Below are positions 18,074 through 26,864 of a DNA stretch of 42,217 bases, piece by piece (within the stretch, counting starts at the first letter, position 1; the number at the start of each line of letters is the position of its first letter). Source of the stretch: Acidobacteriaceae bacterium (GTDB lineage: Bacteria; Acidobacteriota; Terriglobia; Terriglobales; Acidobacteriaceae); assembly GCA_030041305.1 (NCBI GenBank), contig JASHOC010000201.1, positions 1 to 42,217 of the forward strand. Reading direction: 5' to 3'. Under the pieces are notes generated by a model. It was not told the DNA's origin. It did not search any database and saw only the letters and a program-made list of their open reading frames with translations. The position numbers and the translations under genes were made by a program.

Positions 18074-18871
18074 ATGCGAAGGGCACGGCTGCTTGCGTGG
18101 GCTGTCGTAGTGGGAGCGTGCGCCTCGGTGAGCGCCCTCGACCCGAAAGAGATCGTCCAGCAAGCAGTTACGGCCGAACTTTACGCCAACGACCACGACA
18201 ACTCGCGCTGGCTCTACTACGACGTCAGTGAAAAACCAGGGAATGATGTAACCCAATGGGCAGCCGAAACGCCGAACGGCGACCTCGACCGCATTGTCGA
18301 CCAGAATGGCCGCAAAGTCCCGGAGCACGAGCAGCGCGGCCGGATGGAAGCCTTCATTCACAATCCCACCGCCCAGGCCAGACAACGCAAGAGCGGACAA
18401 CACGACGACCAACAAGCGACGCAGATGCTCAAGCTGCTGCCTAATGCGTTCATCTGGGCTCAAACCGGGCAACAGGATGGGAAGACGATTCTCCACTTCC
18501 GGCCGGATCCGAAATTCAACCCTCCCACCTGGGAATCGCGCGTGTTCGCCGCCATGGAAGGCGATATGACTGTCGAGGACGCGCATCACCGCATTCTGAG
18601 TTTGAAAGGGCGGCTCATCCACAGCGTAAAATTCGGGGTCTTTGGATTCTTTGGCGACCTCGAAGCAGGGGGCTCGTTCAACGTCGAGCGGCGCCAAATT
18701 GGTCCGAACGAGTGGCAGATCACCCAAACCCACATCCACATTCAAGGCCACGCGCTGGTCTTCCGAACCATCTCTGACCAGGAAGACGAGGTTAAGTCAA
18801 GGTTCCACGAGCTTCCCGGCGATCTTTCCTTCCCGCAAGCAGAAAAGGTTCTGATGGAGCAGAAGGAGTAG
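18074..18871 (+). CDS. Secreted protein, unknown function
   Basis: 265 residues from ATG at 18074, chosen because AAGGAGG lies 7 nt upstream; a start at 18038 would add 12 residues that do not look like part of a signal peptide. The N-terminus MRRARLLAWAVVVGACASV is a signal sequence; VGAC could serve as a weak lipobox. The mature part is charged and probably beta-rich, with DPKFNPPTWESRVFAAMEG and a Gly/aromatic stretch (FGVFGFFGDLEAGGSF). I recognise the general type of periplasmic or lipoprotein-sorting-like acidobacterial protein but cannot assign a family. It is flanked by the repeat-rich region and by MITE copy 2. Confidence 0.8.
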   Translation: MRRARLLAWAVVVGACASVSALDPKEIVQQAVTAELYANDHDNSRWLYYDVSEKPGNDVTQWAAETPNGDLDRIVDQNGRKVPEHEQRGRMEAFIHNPTAQARQRKSGQHDDQQATQMLKLLPNAFIWAQTGQQDGKTILHFRPDPKFNPPTWESRVFAAMEGDMTVEDAHHRILSLKGRLIHSVKFGVFGFFGDLEAGGSFNVERRQIGPNEWQITQTHIHIQGHALVFRTISDQEDEVKSRFHELPGDLSFPQAEKVLMEQKE

Positions 18872-18903
18872 ATCCTGGTTCCAATCAGGCGTATACCTGC
18901 TTA

Positions 18904-19016
18904 TAGCGGTTCCCCAATTGGTGTAGAGCAGAACCTCGAACGTTGAGTGGCGTTTTTACCAAGAAAACGCCACCTGGCACGCCCCTCAAAACTCCACGGG
19001 AATTGGAGAACCGCCG
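18904..19016 (-). mobile_element. 113-bp MITE-like element, copy 2
   Basis: Inverted relative to copy 1, flanked by TA at 18902-18903 and 19017-19018. It carries the GTGGAG/GCCAGG subtype bases shared with copy 3, plus private changes (GGG to GGT in the loop of the internal stem and one change in an inverted repeat). It lies 62 bp before the start of an aldo/keto reductase, so it may sit in that promoter region. Confidence 0.85.
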
Positions 19017-19077
19017 TAGTGTGCCGGACCCGTTTTGCGCGCCCAGCACTCTGGTCCCGTCGCCGGAGGTTAGAGGA

Positions 19078-20142
19078 ATGAGCAATGGGAGGAACAGCAG
19101 CTTTCGCACTTTGGGGCGGACAGGATTGCGGGTTTCGCCTTTTTGCCTTGGCGCGATGACCTTTGGCTGGGGCTCCGATCGGGAAGCCGCACAGCAACTC
19201 TTTGACGCCTATCGCGCCAGCGGCGGGAACTTTGTGGATACTGCCGACGGCTACGCCGGAGGGGCAAGCGAGGAGTTCCTCGGCGAAATGATCAAAGCCG
19301 CACAATGCCGGCACGAGCTCGTGCTGGCAACCAAGTTCACCTTCAACGCTCAAGCCGGCAATCCCAATGCCGGGGGGAACGGCCGCAAAAACATCATGAG
19401 GGCGTTGGAAGGTTCGTTGCGGCGGCTGCGGACTGACTTTCTCGACCTCTATATCCTGCACGCATGGGATCGGGTGACTCCCGTGGAGGAGGTTGCGTCC
19501 ACGCTCAACGACCTAGTTCACCAAGGCAAAATCCGGCACGTTGGCTTGAGCGATGTGCCGGCATGGTACGCCTCGCGATTCACCACGCTCGCCGACCTGC
19601 GCGGATGGGAACGCCCGGCTGCGCTGCAACTTGAATATTCGCTCGTCTCGCGCAATCTGGAACGGGAACATCTGCCCATGGCGCAGGAGCTCGGCATTTC
19701 GATTACGCCCTGGAGCCCTCTGGGAAGCGGCTTTCTTACTGGCAAGTTCCGCCGTGAAGATGGCCGGATCGTCGGCGCCGGCCGAGTGGCCGATCTTAAA
19801 GATTCCGACAACCCGGTTCTCGCGAAGTTCGCGAAACGCGAACAAAACTGGCTTGTTCTGGATGCGCTCCTTCGCGTCGCAGCCGGTGTGGGCAAGACCC
19901 CGGCTGAAGTGGCGCTGGCGTGGGTGATGGGCCGCCCCTGCGTTACCTCAACCCTGATCGGCGCCACCCGCGTCGACCAGTTGCAGATGAATCTCGCGGC
20001 GGCGGACGTCATTTTGCCGGAAGACGCTCTTCGCATCCTCGATGAAGCCAGCGCCCCCGAACCTACCGAGCTCGACCACTTCTTTGGCGATGTGCTACAG
20101 GGCATGATTCACGGTGGGACGCACGTAAACCGCACTTTTTGA
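19078..20142 (+). CDS. Aldo/keto reductase
   Basis: 354 residues from ATG at 19078, preceded by GGAGG at 8 nt. The frame stays open back to 18943, but that part is a translation of MITE copy 2. The tetrad is D54 and Y59 (NFVDTADGYA), K86 (LATKFTF) and H128 (LYILHAWD). The C-terminus has the NADP-phosphate-binding segment TLIGATRVDQLQMNLAA. It belongs with the YajO/YhdN-like or PhdA-like AKRs; the substrate is unknown. It stands alone on the plus strand and is followed by a good intrinsic terminator. Confidence 0.93.
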   Translation: MSNGRNSSFRTLGRTGLRVSPFCLGAMTFGWGSDREAAQQLFDAYRASGGNFVDTADGYAGGASEEFLGEMIKAAQCRHELVLATKFTFNAQAGNPNAGGNGRKNIMRALEGSLRRLRTDFLDLYILHAWDRVTPVEEVASTLNDLVHQGKIRHVGLSDVPAWYASRFTTLADLRGWERPAALQLEYSLVSRNLEREHLPMAQELGISITPWSPLGSGFLTGKFRREDGRIVGAGRVADLKDSDNPVLAKFAKREQNWLVLDALLRVAAGVGKTPAEVALAWVMGRPCVTSTLIGATRVDQLQMNLAAADVILPEDALRILDEASAPEPTELDHFFGDVLQGMIHGGTHVNRTF

Positions 20143-20153
20143 CGGCAAACGAC

Positions 20154-20187
20154 AAGCTCCGCGCCAGGGCGGAGCTCTTTGCTTTTT
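20154..20187 (+). terminator. Intrinsic terminator after aldo/keto reductase
   Basis: Perfect 8-bp stem AGCTCCGC/GCGGAGCT with a 6-nt loop, followed by CTTTGCTTTTT. It lies 12 bp after the stop codon. Confidence 0.85.
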
Positions 20188-20200
20188 CGAACGCTGTCGC

Positions 20201-22786
20201 TTACTCCAGCGTCAAATCCGCGGTCAGCGGCGTATTCTCGCTCGAATCGCCGACGCGGATCACAAACTGGCCCGGGTCGATCGTCCATTGGCGCGCCGCG
20301 TCGCTCCAATAGCTGAAGGCGCGCGCATCGAGGTTCAGGGTGACGTGCCTGGTTTCGCCGGGGGCCAGCCGCACTTTCTCGAAACCCTTCAGTTCCCGCT
20401 CCGGCCGGTCGACCTTGGCCGATGGGTCAGAGACATAAAGCTGCGCCACGTCCGCTCCGTCCACGCTGCCGGTGTTGGTCACATCGAAGCTCACTGGAAC
20501 CGTCGACCCGATCTCGGCCGTAGCCGGCACGCTCAAATGGGAAAAGCCGAACGTTGTATAACTCAGCCCAAAGCCGAAGGGAAACAGCGGGTGCTTGCCC
20601 GTTGTCGTCCAATAGCGATAGCCGACCATCAGCTTATCGCCGTAGTCGATCTGGGCAATCTTATAATCGAGCGGCTTGCCGTCGGCGCCCATCGTGTGCA
20701 GCGTCTTGTCCGGTCCCTTGGGGTCATACCACGGCGCCGAAGCGCTGTCGGCCCAGCTCCGGTCAAACGTCACCGGCAGCTTGCCCTCGGGATCATGCTT
20801 ACCGAAGAGAATTTCAGCCAACGCCGCGCCTCCCTCCTGGCCGGGATACCAAGTGTGCAGCAACACCGGAACATTGTCGAGCCAGGGCTCCACGCCCATG
20901 CCGCCGCCACCGGTAAGGGTCACAATGGTGTGGGGATTGGCCGCCGCCATCGCCGAGACGAGCACATCCTGGCCCCAAGGCAGCGTGAAGGTGCGGTCGT
21001 GACCCTCGCCTTCAGTGGCCGCGTCAAAGCCCACGGCCACCACGACTGCGTCGGCCAATGAAGCGAATTTCCTGGCGTCGGCGGAAACCAGGTCCGGCTC
21101 ATACGCCATGCCCATTCCAAAGCGCGTGCCCGAAGAGTAGGGCAAATAATCGGCCACGACCGTCACCGTCTGCCCCGCGCTCAAATCGAGCGTGGCGGAC
21201 TGCGGAACCTGTCCCTCGGCATGCTCCTGGTCGAGGATCTGCTTGCCATCCACCGTTACACGGAAGACATCCTCGCCGCTGGCTGCAGCCAGCAACAGAT
21301 ATTTGCCGGCTGGCGCCGCCGTAAACCTGGCCGTATAGCGAATGCTGCGCGGAGTTGTGTCCGGGGCGAGCCATTGCCCCATTTGCCAGTCAGCCACGTC
21401 CTCGCGCATGGCCGTCTGCGGCGAACCGGTGAAGTCGTGGTTGGGAAAAATCTCCATCTTCACCCGGCCCGCCCAGTGCGTATTGCGGAAGACATCGTTC
21501 ATTTCCGGCAGTCCGCGCGCATACAGTACGCGTGCATCGGGCCCCAGCAGATTGCCGATGCCCACCACCGTGCTCACCGGATCGAAAGCCGTTGCCTCTG
21601 AGGAGCCGCCGCCACCAGGAACTGCGGGCCACGCATCCGGCCCGATTATCGCAATCGTCTTTACTTTTGCCGGATCGAGCGGCAGCAGGTGGTCTTCGTT
21701 CTTCAGCAGCGTGATGCTTTCAAGAGCGCCCTGCATCGCAACTGCGCGGTCGGCCACCGAATATATGGAATCGGCGGGATCGAATTGCGGCCGATCGGTA
21801 AATCCGTAGCGGAGTTCGACCCGGAACAGCCGCATCAGCTTGTCGTCGATGGTTGACTCTTTCACTTCCCCATTTTTCACCGCAGGAATCAAATTTTTCG
21901 CATTCATGAACTTGGGGCTGGGCATTTCCAAGTCCAGGCCGTTGTTCGCCGCGGCCACGCCGTCGTAGGTCGCGTCCCAGTCCGACATCAGAATGCCTTT
22001 GAAACCCCAATCGCCCTTGAGCACTTTGAGATCAAGAAACGCATTTTGCGTAGCGTGAACGCCGTTCACCAGATTGTAGGAGTTCATGACTGCGTCCACG
22101 TGGGCCTTGGTCACCGCGGCTTCAAAACCGGGCAAATAAATTTCGCGCATGGTGCGTTCGTCCACGTTGGCGCTGGCGTTGTGCCGGTTGTACTCCTCGT
22201 TGTTCAGCGCATAGTGTTTCACCGTGGCGATAACGCCCTCCGATTGCACGCCCTCGATAAACGGAACCACCATGGCTGCGTTCAAGTGAGGATCTTCGGA
22301 GAGATATTCGAAATTGCGTCCTCCGATGGGCGAGCGCGCAATGTTGACGCCTGGCCCGAGCAGGAAGTTCACGCCGCGCGCCCGTGCATCTTTGCCCAGG
22401 CTCGCGCCCAGAGTGCGGGCAAACTCCGGATCCCAGGAGGCGGCGAGCGCTACGCCGCCCGCGTACGCGGTGGTTGGTCCCCAGGTGCGCACGCCCACGG
22501 ATGCGTCGGACATTTTGAAGCTCGGCAGCGCGATGGAGGGCATGGAGTGCGTGAACATGCTATCGACGCCCCCGAGCAGCTCGATCTTCTGTTGGAGCGT
22601 AAGTTTGGCAACCATGGCCTGGGCTTTGGCTTCGATGGCCGGCGAATCGGGCGCCGGAGCCTGGGCCACAGCCGCTCCCGCCAGCGATAGTGCGCAACCA
22701 ATCAAAAGGCTCGTCAGGAGGACGCGCAGCGAATCAAAAAAAGGCTCAAAAAACGTTTCAGGAATAGATTGCGCATGATTTTTCAT
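20201..22786 (-). CDS. GH3 beta-glucosidase-like, with PA14 insert and Fn3-like C-terminus
   Basis: Retaining glycosidase of family 3, 861 residues, exported: the N-terminus has a signal peptide (LLTSLLIGCALSLAGAAVAQA) after about 20 leading residues. The barrel domain contains GRNFEYLSEDP (157-165), KH at 190-191 (TVKHYALNN) and the nucleophile D269 in GILMSDWDA. A PA14-like insert (about 435-560) includes the DVFRVTVDGKQILDQ stretch. The second GH3 domain has GVEPWLDNVPVLLHTWYPGQ and FGKHDPEGKLPVTF. The end is Fn3-like (PVSFDVTNTGSVDGADVAQ). Family members remove terminal beta-linked glucose or xylose from oligosaccharides; exact specificity cannot be read. It converges on the aldo/keto reductase. 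Confidence 0.94.
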   Translation of the reverse strand: MKNHAQSIPETFFEPFFDSLRVLLTSLLIGCALSLAGAAVAQAPAPDSPAIEAKAQAMVAKLTLQQKIELLGGVDSMFTHSMPSIALPSFKMSDASVGVRTWGPTTAYAGGVALAASWDPEFARTLGASLGKDARARGVNFLLGPGVNIARSPIGGRNFEYLSEDPHLNAAMVVPFIEGVQSEGVIATVKHYALNNEEYNRHNASANVDERTMREIYLPGFEAAVTKAHVDAVMNSYNLVNGVHATQNAFLDLKVLKGDWGFKGILMSDWDATYDGVAAANNGLDLEMPSPKFMNAKNLIPAVKNGEVKESTIDDKLMRLFRVELRYGFTDRPQFDPADSIYSVADRAVAMQGALESITLLKNEDHLLPLDPAKVKTIAIIGPDAWPAVPGGGGSSEATAFDPVSTVVGIGNLLGPDARVLYARGLPEMNDVFRNTHWAGRVKMEIFPNHDFTGSPQTAMREDVADWQMGQWLAPDTTPRSIRYTARFTAAPAGKYLLLAAASGEDVFRVTVDGKQILDQEHAEGQVPQSATLDLSAGQTVTVVADYLPYSSGTRFGMGMAYEPDLVSADARKFASLADAVVVAVGFDAATEGEGHDRTFTLPWGQDVLVSAMAAANPHTIVTLTGGGGMGVEPWLDNVPVLLHTWYPGQEGGAALAEILFGKHDPEGKLPVTFDRSWADSASAPWYDPKGPDKTLHTMGADGKPLDYKIAQIDYGDKLMVGYRYWTTTGKHPLFPFGFGLSYTTFGFSHLSVPATAEIGSTVPVSFDVTNTGSVDGADVAQLYVSDPSAKVDRPERELKGFEKVRLAPGETRHVTLNLDARAFSYWSDAARQWTIDPGQFVIRVGDSSENTPLTADLTLE

Positions 22787-22851
22787 GATGCAAGAAGGCT
22801 ACCGCATTTTTCCTCACGCTGCATAGGAATCGGACGGTTTCAGTCCAGATT

Positions 22852-25014
22852 TCAGAAAGCCCGCTGCTGCAGGAAATGCTTCAACTCGCGGATGACGCGC
22901 TCGATCAGGCCTTCCCAGTCGCCGGGAGCGCCCTGGCGCAGGAGCCGTGCGGTCGGGTACCAGGGGGTGGTCTCTGTTTCCTGCATCCATCGCCAGTCGG
23001 CCAGATACGGCAGCAAAATCCAAACCGGCTTGCCCATGGCCCCGGCCAAATGCGCAATCGAGGTGTCGGTTGTAATCACCAGGTCCAGCGTGGCAACCAG
23101 CGCCGCCGCCTCAACTAAATCGCGGTCGCGGCTCGAGCCATCCAGCACGCACACATCGCCAGGTAGGCCCGCCAATTGCTCGGCTGCCACGCCCTTCTGC
23201 AGCGAGATCCAGGAGGCGTCAATCGCGTGGATCAGCGGCAGCAGCGTAATCAGCCGCGTGGAGCGCAAATGGTCGGCCTTGTACCGCGGATTGCCCGCCC
23301 ACGCCAAGCCCACGCGCGGCGCCGCTTCCGCCGACGGAAACTGCAACCGTTTTTCGGCGATTACTGCTGGATTGGCGCCCAAATACGCGCCCGTCCAAGG
23401 AACCGTGTCCACCTTGGTCCCGAAAACTGCCGGCAGGCTCATCAGCGGACATTCCAACTCGAAATCCGCAACTTCGTGCGCTCCGAACCCGTGCTCCGGC
23501 GGCCTGCCGCATGGCGCGCCGAGCGTTCGTGTCTCTGCCTGGCCTGCACGCACCACCGCCAGCAAGTTTATCAGCCGCTTCACGGGCGCCTGCACTGCGA
23601 GAATCGGGACGCCGCCCCGCGCCGACACCAGATCTGCGTAGCGGCAAAACTGAATCGTGTCTCCTAAACCCTGCTCTGCGTGCAACAGCACGCGTTTGCC
23701 TTTAAGCGCCTCGCCGCGCCAGCGAGGCTGTGCAAATCGCCTGGGCGCGCGGTGCACCTCGCGGAAGCGCCATCGCACCTCGTAATCCACCCAGCCGCGT
23801 TCCCAATCTCCGAGCCGCAGTTCAGTCAGCGCCAGGTTGTAGAGTGCGCCCGGGCTTGCGGGATCGCGCGCCGCCGCTCGTTTGTGGGTGCGGAGGGCTT
23901 CTTCCATGCGACCCAAATCGAGCAGCGAATTGCCGCGGTTGGACACGGCCGCCTGGTTGCCCAGCGCCTCCGCCCGCTCGAAAGCAGCAATCGCCTCCTC
24001 GAATCGGCGCTCGTTGTGGAGCAGAATGCCCTGCATATTCACGGCTTCGTCGTGGTCGGGATCGCGCGCAAGCGCCCAGCGCAGCCACGCCCAAGCGCCG
24101 GCCAGGTCCCGTTCCGCGGCTCGGAACTGGCACCAGGCAATCTGCGTCTCAATCTGGTCAGGGTTCAGCGCGAAGGCCCTGCGCAGATCTTTCTCCGCCT
24201 CGGCGGGCCGCCGCCGCTCGCGCTCCAGAATCGCCAGATTCACCCAGCCTGAAACCAGGTCCGGCCGCAACTCGGTGGCGCGCCGCAAAGCCGCCCCCGC
24301 GTAAGCCTCATGGCCCTGGTCGCGCAGCAAATTTCCCAGATTCATCCAGGCTGCGGCAAAATCCGGCCGCAGCGCGATCGCCCGCCGGTAGCGTGCCTCG
24401 GCCTGCTTGGTCCGCCCCAGCCGGGCAAGCGCGAAACCGGCCGCAAAATGCGCTTCCGGTAATCGCGGCTCGATCGCCAACGCCTGCTCGTAACGCGCCA
24501 AAGCCTCTTTATACCGGCCCCAAAAGGCCATTGCATTGCCCAGTCCCATCACCGCGGCGACAAGCGACGGGTTTTGCCTAAGCGCTCGCTCAAACTCCCG
24601 CGCAGCTTCTTCCGGCCGGCCGGAGGCGATCTTCAGCTCTCCTAACCCCATCCGCGCCAGCGGGTTCATTCCGTCCAGACGGATGGCCTGCGCGTAAGCG
24701 CGTTCCGCCTCATCGTTTCTACTTGCGGCTTTGAGCGCCTGGCCGAGCGCCACCCAAGCCGCGCCCATCCTGGGCGCGACTGCCGTGCCCGCCGCCGCCA
24801 TTTTCACCGCTGCTTCGGTTTGCCGGCTGGCGAGCGCCACCAGGCTCATACCCACCAGCGCCTCGGGATGCCGCGGATTCAGATCTAAAGTCGTCTGATA
24901 GTTGAGCGCGATTTCCGTCAGCCGCCCCGTCAAGTGATGGCTGCGATCCCTGGTGTGCGGCGGTTTTTGCGCGACAGCAAGCATAAAGCCCCGGTGGAGC
25001 AAGTGTTGGCGCAT
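22852..25014 (-). CDS. TPR-repeat protein with GT9-like glycosyltransferase domain
   Basis: The frame reaches 25287, but the first 91 residues overlap the divergent phoU region and look non-coding. I take ATG at 25014 with AGGGGG upstream (720 residues); the ATG ten codons later is also possible. About eleven to twelve tetratricopeptide repeats fill the N-terminal 430 residues (for example PEAHFAAGFALARLGRTKQA). The C-terminal domain has HAEQGLGDTIQFCRY, GLAWAGNPRYKADHLRS and TTDTSIAHLAGAMGKPVWIL, the pattern of heptosyltransferase-like glycosyltransferases fused to TPRs. It may glycosylate proteins or surface polymers. A ~20-residue stretch around TLGAPCGRPP looks inserted. Confidence 0.88.
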   Translation of the reverse strand: MRQHLLHRGFMLAVAQKPPHTRDRSHHLTGRLTEIALNYQTTLDLNPRHPEALVGMSLVALASRQTEAAVKMAAAGTAVAPRMGAAWVALGQALKAASRNDEAERAYAQAIRLDGMNPLARMGLGELKIASGRPEEAAREFERALRQNPSLVAAVMGLGNAMAFWGRYKEALARYEQALAIEPRLPEAHFAAGFALARLGRTKQAEARYRRAIALRPDFAAAWMNLGNLLRDQGHEAYAGAALRRATELRPDLVSGWVNLAILERERRRPAEAEKDLRRAFALNPDQIETQIAWCQFRAAERDLAGAWAWLRWALARDPDHDEAVNMQGILLHNERRFEEAIAAFERAEALGNQAAVSNRGNSLLDLGRMEEALRTHKRAAARDPASPGALYNLALTELRLGDWERGWVDYEVRWRFREVHRAPRRFAQPRWRGEALKGKRVLLHAEQGLGDTIQFCRYADLVSARGGVPILAVQAPVKRLINLLAVVRAGQAETRTLGAPCGRPPEHGFGAHEVADFELECPLMSLPAVFGTKVDTVPWTGAYLGANPAVIAEKRLQFPSAEAAPRVGLAWAGNPRYKADHLRSTRLITLLPLIHAIDASWISLQKGVAAEQLAGLPGDVCVLDGSSRDRDLVEAAALVATLDLVITTDTSIAHLAGAMGKPVWILLPYLADWRWMQETETTPWYPTARLLRQGAPGDWEGLIERVIRELKHFLQQRAF

Positions 25015-25266
25015 CTCGCCCCCTGATCCCCGATCCCTGGTCCCCGATTTCTGCTCACCTTGAAACTTAGGCTCGCCTGCTTCGGCGTACAAGTGAAAAG
25101 CAGTGCGCAGATGGTCTTGGAGAGGCGTGTTTCCCAATCTTGACCGAGTTTGAAATCGGAACTGGCCGGCGGTGTGGACCGGGAACTTAACGAATATGGC
25201 GTCCGCCTGGAATTTCGTGCTCCTGTAATACCGCTTGATGCACAATGGAGTAATAGGGGAACGGTC

Positions 25267-25938
25267 GTGCCGCGTATTCACTTTCAACTTCAGCTCGCCG
25301 AACTGAAGGACAAGCTCCTTGCCATGGCTGCCCTGGCGCAGCAGACGGTGGAGGCCGCGGTAGACGCCTACCTGCAGCGGGATAAGGGCCTGTGCAAATA
25401 CGTCAAGCAGAATGAAGCCGCCATAAACACCGCGCAGCGAGAGTTGGACGAGATGGCCTACGAACTGCTCGCCAAGGAGCAGCCCATGGCCATCGATCTG
25501 CGTTTCATTCTGGCGGTCATCAAGATTAATGGCGACCTGGAGCGGATCGGTGACCAGGCCATGTCAATTTCGCGCCGAACCAAGGACGCTCTCAGCCTCG
25601 AAATGATCGATTTGCCGGTCGATTTCGCCGCCATGGGCGAGTACGCCGGTCATATGATCCGCTCCGCCGTGCAGGCCCTGCTTGACGGCGACGCCCGCCT
25701 CGCTGACTCCATCCGCGAGATGGACGACGAGATCGACCGCATGAACCGCCGCGCCCAAGCCGATCTGCTGAAGCTCATCGTGTCGGAGCCGCGGTCGACC
25801 AAACAAGCCATGACCGGGCTCCTGGTGGCGAGAAACCTGGAACGGATCGCCGATCACGCCTCCAGCATCGCCGCCGACGTCATCTTCTGGATTCGCGGCG
25901 CCGATGTCCGCCACCAGCTAAGCATGTCGATGGACTAA
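25267..25938 (+). CDS. phoU: PhoU, phosphate transport and signalling regulator
   Basis: 223 residues from GTG at 25267, preceded by AGGGGA at 6 nt. It is the usual two-repeat, all-helical PhoU fold, with metal-binding-type segments around NGDLERIGDQAMSISRR and ARNLERIADHASSIAADV. In other bacteria it links the Pst transporter to the PhoR kinase and limits phosphate uptake. No pst, phoR or phoB genes are adjacent; a PiT transporter lies about 5 kb away. It is divergent from the TPR gene, and its stop overlaps the convergent ABC ATPase stop by 4 nt. Confidence 0.94.
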   Translation: MPRIHFQLQLAELKDKLLAMAALAQQTVEAAVDAYLQRDKGLCKYVKQNEAAINTAQRELDEMAYELLAKEQPMAIDLRFILAVIKINGDLERIGDQAMSISRRTKDALSLEMIDLPVDFAAMGEYAGHMIRSAVQALLDGDARLADSIREMDDEIDRMNRRAQADLLKLIVSEPRSTKQAMTGLLVARNLERIADHASSIAADVIFWIRGADVRHQLSMSMD

Positions 25939-26753
25939 TCGCACCTCGATTGATCCTCTGCGACCGGCAGCTCCGGCGTGGCCGCAATCAGCCGCTGCGT
26001 ATAGGGTCGCCGGGGGTGGGCGCACAGCGCTTCTGTTTCACCCGTCTCCACCAGCTTACCCCGCTCCATCACGGCAATGCGCGTGCTTAAGTAGCGCACC
26101 AAGGGCATGGAGTGCGAGATAAACAGATACGTCAGTTGGTTCTCGCGCTGCAGCCGGCGCAGCAGATTCACAATCTGCGCGCCCACGCTCACATCCAGCG
26201 CCGAGACCGGCTCGTCGAGAATCAGCAGCGCCGGGCGAAGCGCCAGCGCGCGGGCAATATTGACGCGTTGCCGCTGCCCTCCAGAAAGTTCATGCGGATG
26301 ACGCGCCAGCGCCGACTCGTCCAGTCCCACCTCGCGCATTAACTCAGCGCCCCTGGCGCGCAGAGCCGCGCGCCGGCCATTCACGCCCACTTCGCGCCCA
26401 TGAATCAACCACGGCTCAGTGACAATCTGAAAAATGTTCATGCGCGGATTGAGCGCTGCGTAGGGATCCTGGAAAACCGGCTGCATCTTCCGTCGCAGGC
26501 GGCGCATCTGCGCGCCTGAAGCTTTCGGGACGTCGACGCCGTCCACACGCACCGCCCCGCGGCTCGGCTCGACCAAGCCGAGAATCATGCGCGCCACGGT
26601 GGTTTTGCCCGAACCCGACTCGCCGACCAGGCCCAGCGTTTCGCCCGTTTCGATGGAGAGCGAAACATCTTCCACCACGGCGTGCTGTTCGCTCCGAAGT
26701 CCGGCGCGCCGCGGATAGCTCTTCCACACCGACTCGACTTCAACCAGCGCCAT
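25935..26753 (-). CDS. ABC transporter ATPase, oligopeptide/dipeptide type (OppF/DppF-like)
   Basis: 272 residues from ATG at 26753; an upstream start at 26843 would add 30 residues without family similarity. Walker A is GESGSGKTT (44-52), the Q-loop is in PVFQDP, the signature is LSGGQRQR (156-163) and Walker B is LLILDEP. The C-terminal HPRRPYTQRLIAATPEL segment is typical of OppD/OppF subunits. Such subunits energise peptide or nickel importers or related exporters, but no permease, second ATPase or binding protein is adjacent, so the partner must be encoded elsewhere. Its 3' end overlaps the phoU stop by 4 nt on the opposite strand. Confidence 0.9.
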   Translation of the reverse strand: MALVEVESVWKSYPRRAGLRSEQHAVVEDVSLSIETGETLGLVGESGSGKTTVARMILGLVEPSRGAVRVDGVDVPKASGAQMRRLRRKMQPVFQDPYAALNPRMNIFQIVTEPWLIHGREVGVNGRRAALRARGAELMREVGLDESALARHPHELSGGQRQRVNIARALALRPALLILDEPVSALDVSVGAQIVNLLRRLQRENQLTYLFISHSMPLVRYLSTRIAVMERGKLVETGETEALCAHPRRPYTQRLIAATPELPVAEDQSRCD

Positions 26754-26864
26754 GCCTCGATGGTAAACGGACTTGCAAAACCATCCATGGGCGCGGACAG
26801 GGCTCCTCCGCGTGGGACCAAGCCGCGTCGCCGGCTTTACCAACGCGATACGAGGGCCGGGATT

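Noticed and set aside
18943-19077. N-terminal extension of the second aldo/keto reductase
   Set aside because: It is a translation of MITE copy 2; the ATG at 19078 has GGAGG upstream and fits the family's start.
25015-25287. N-terminal extension of the TPR/glycosyltransferase protein
   Set aside because: It overlaps the phoU start and its promoter region, and includes oligonucleotide-repeat sequence.
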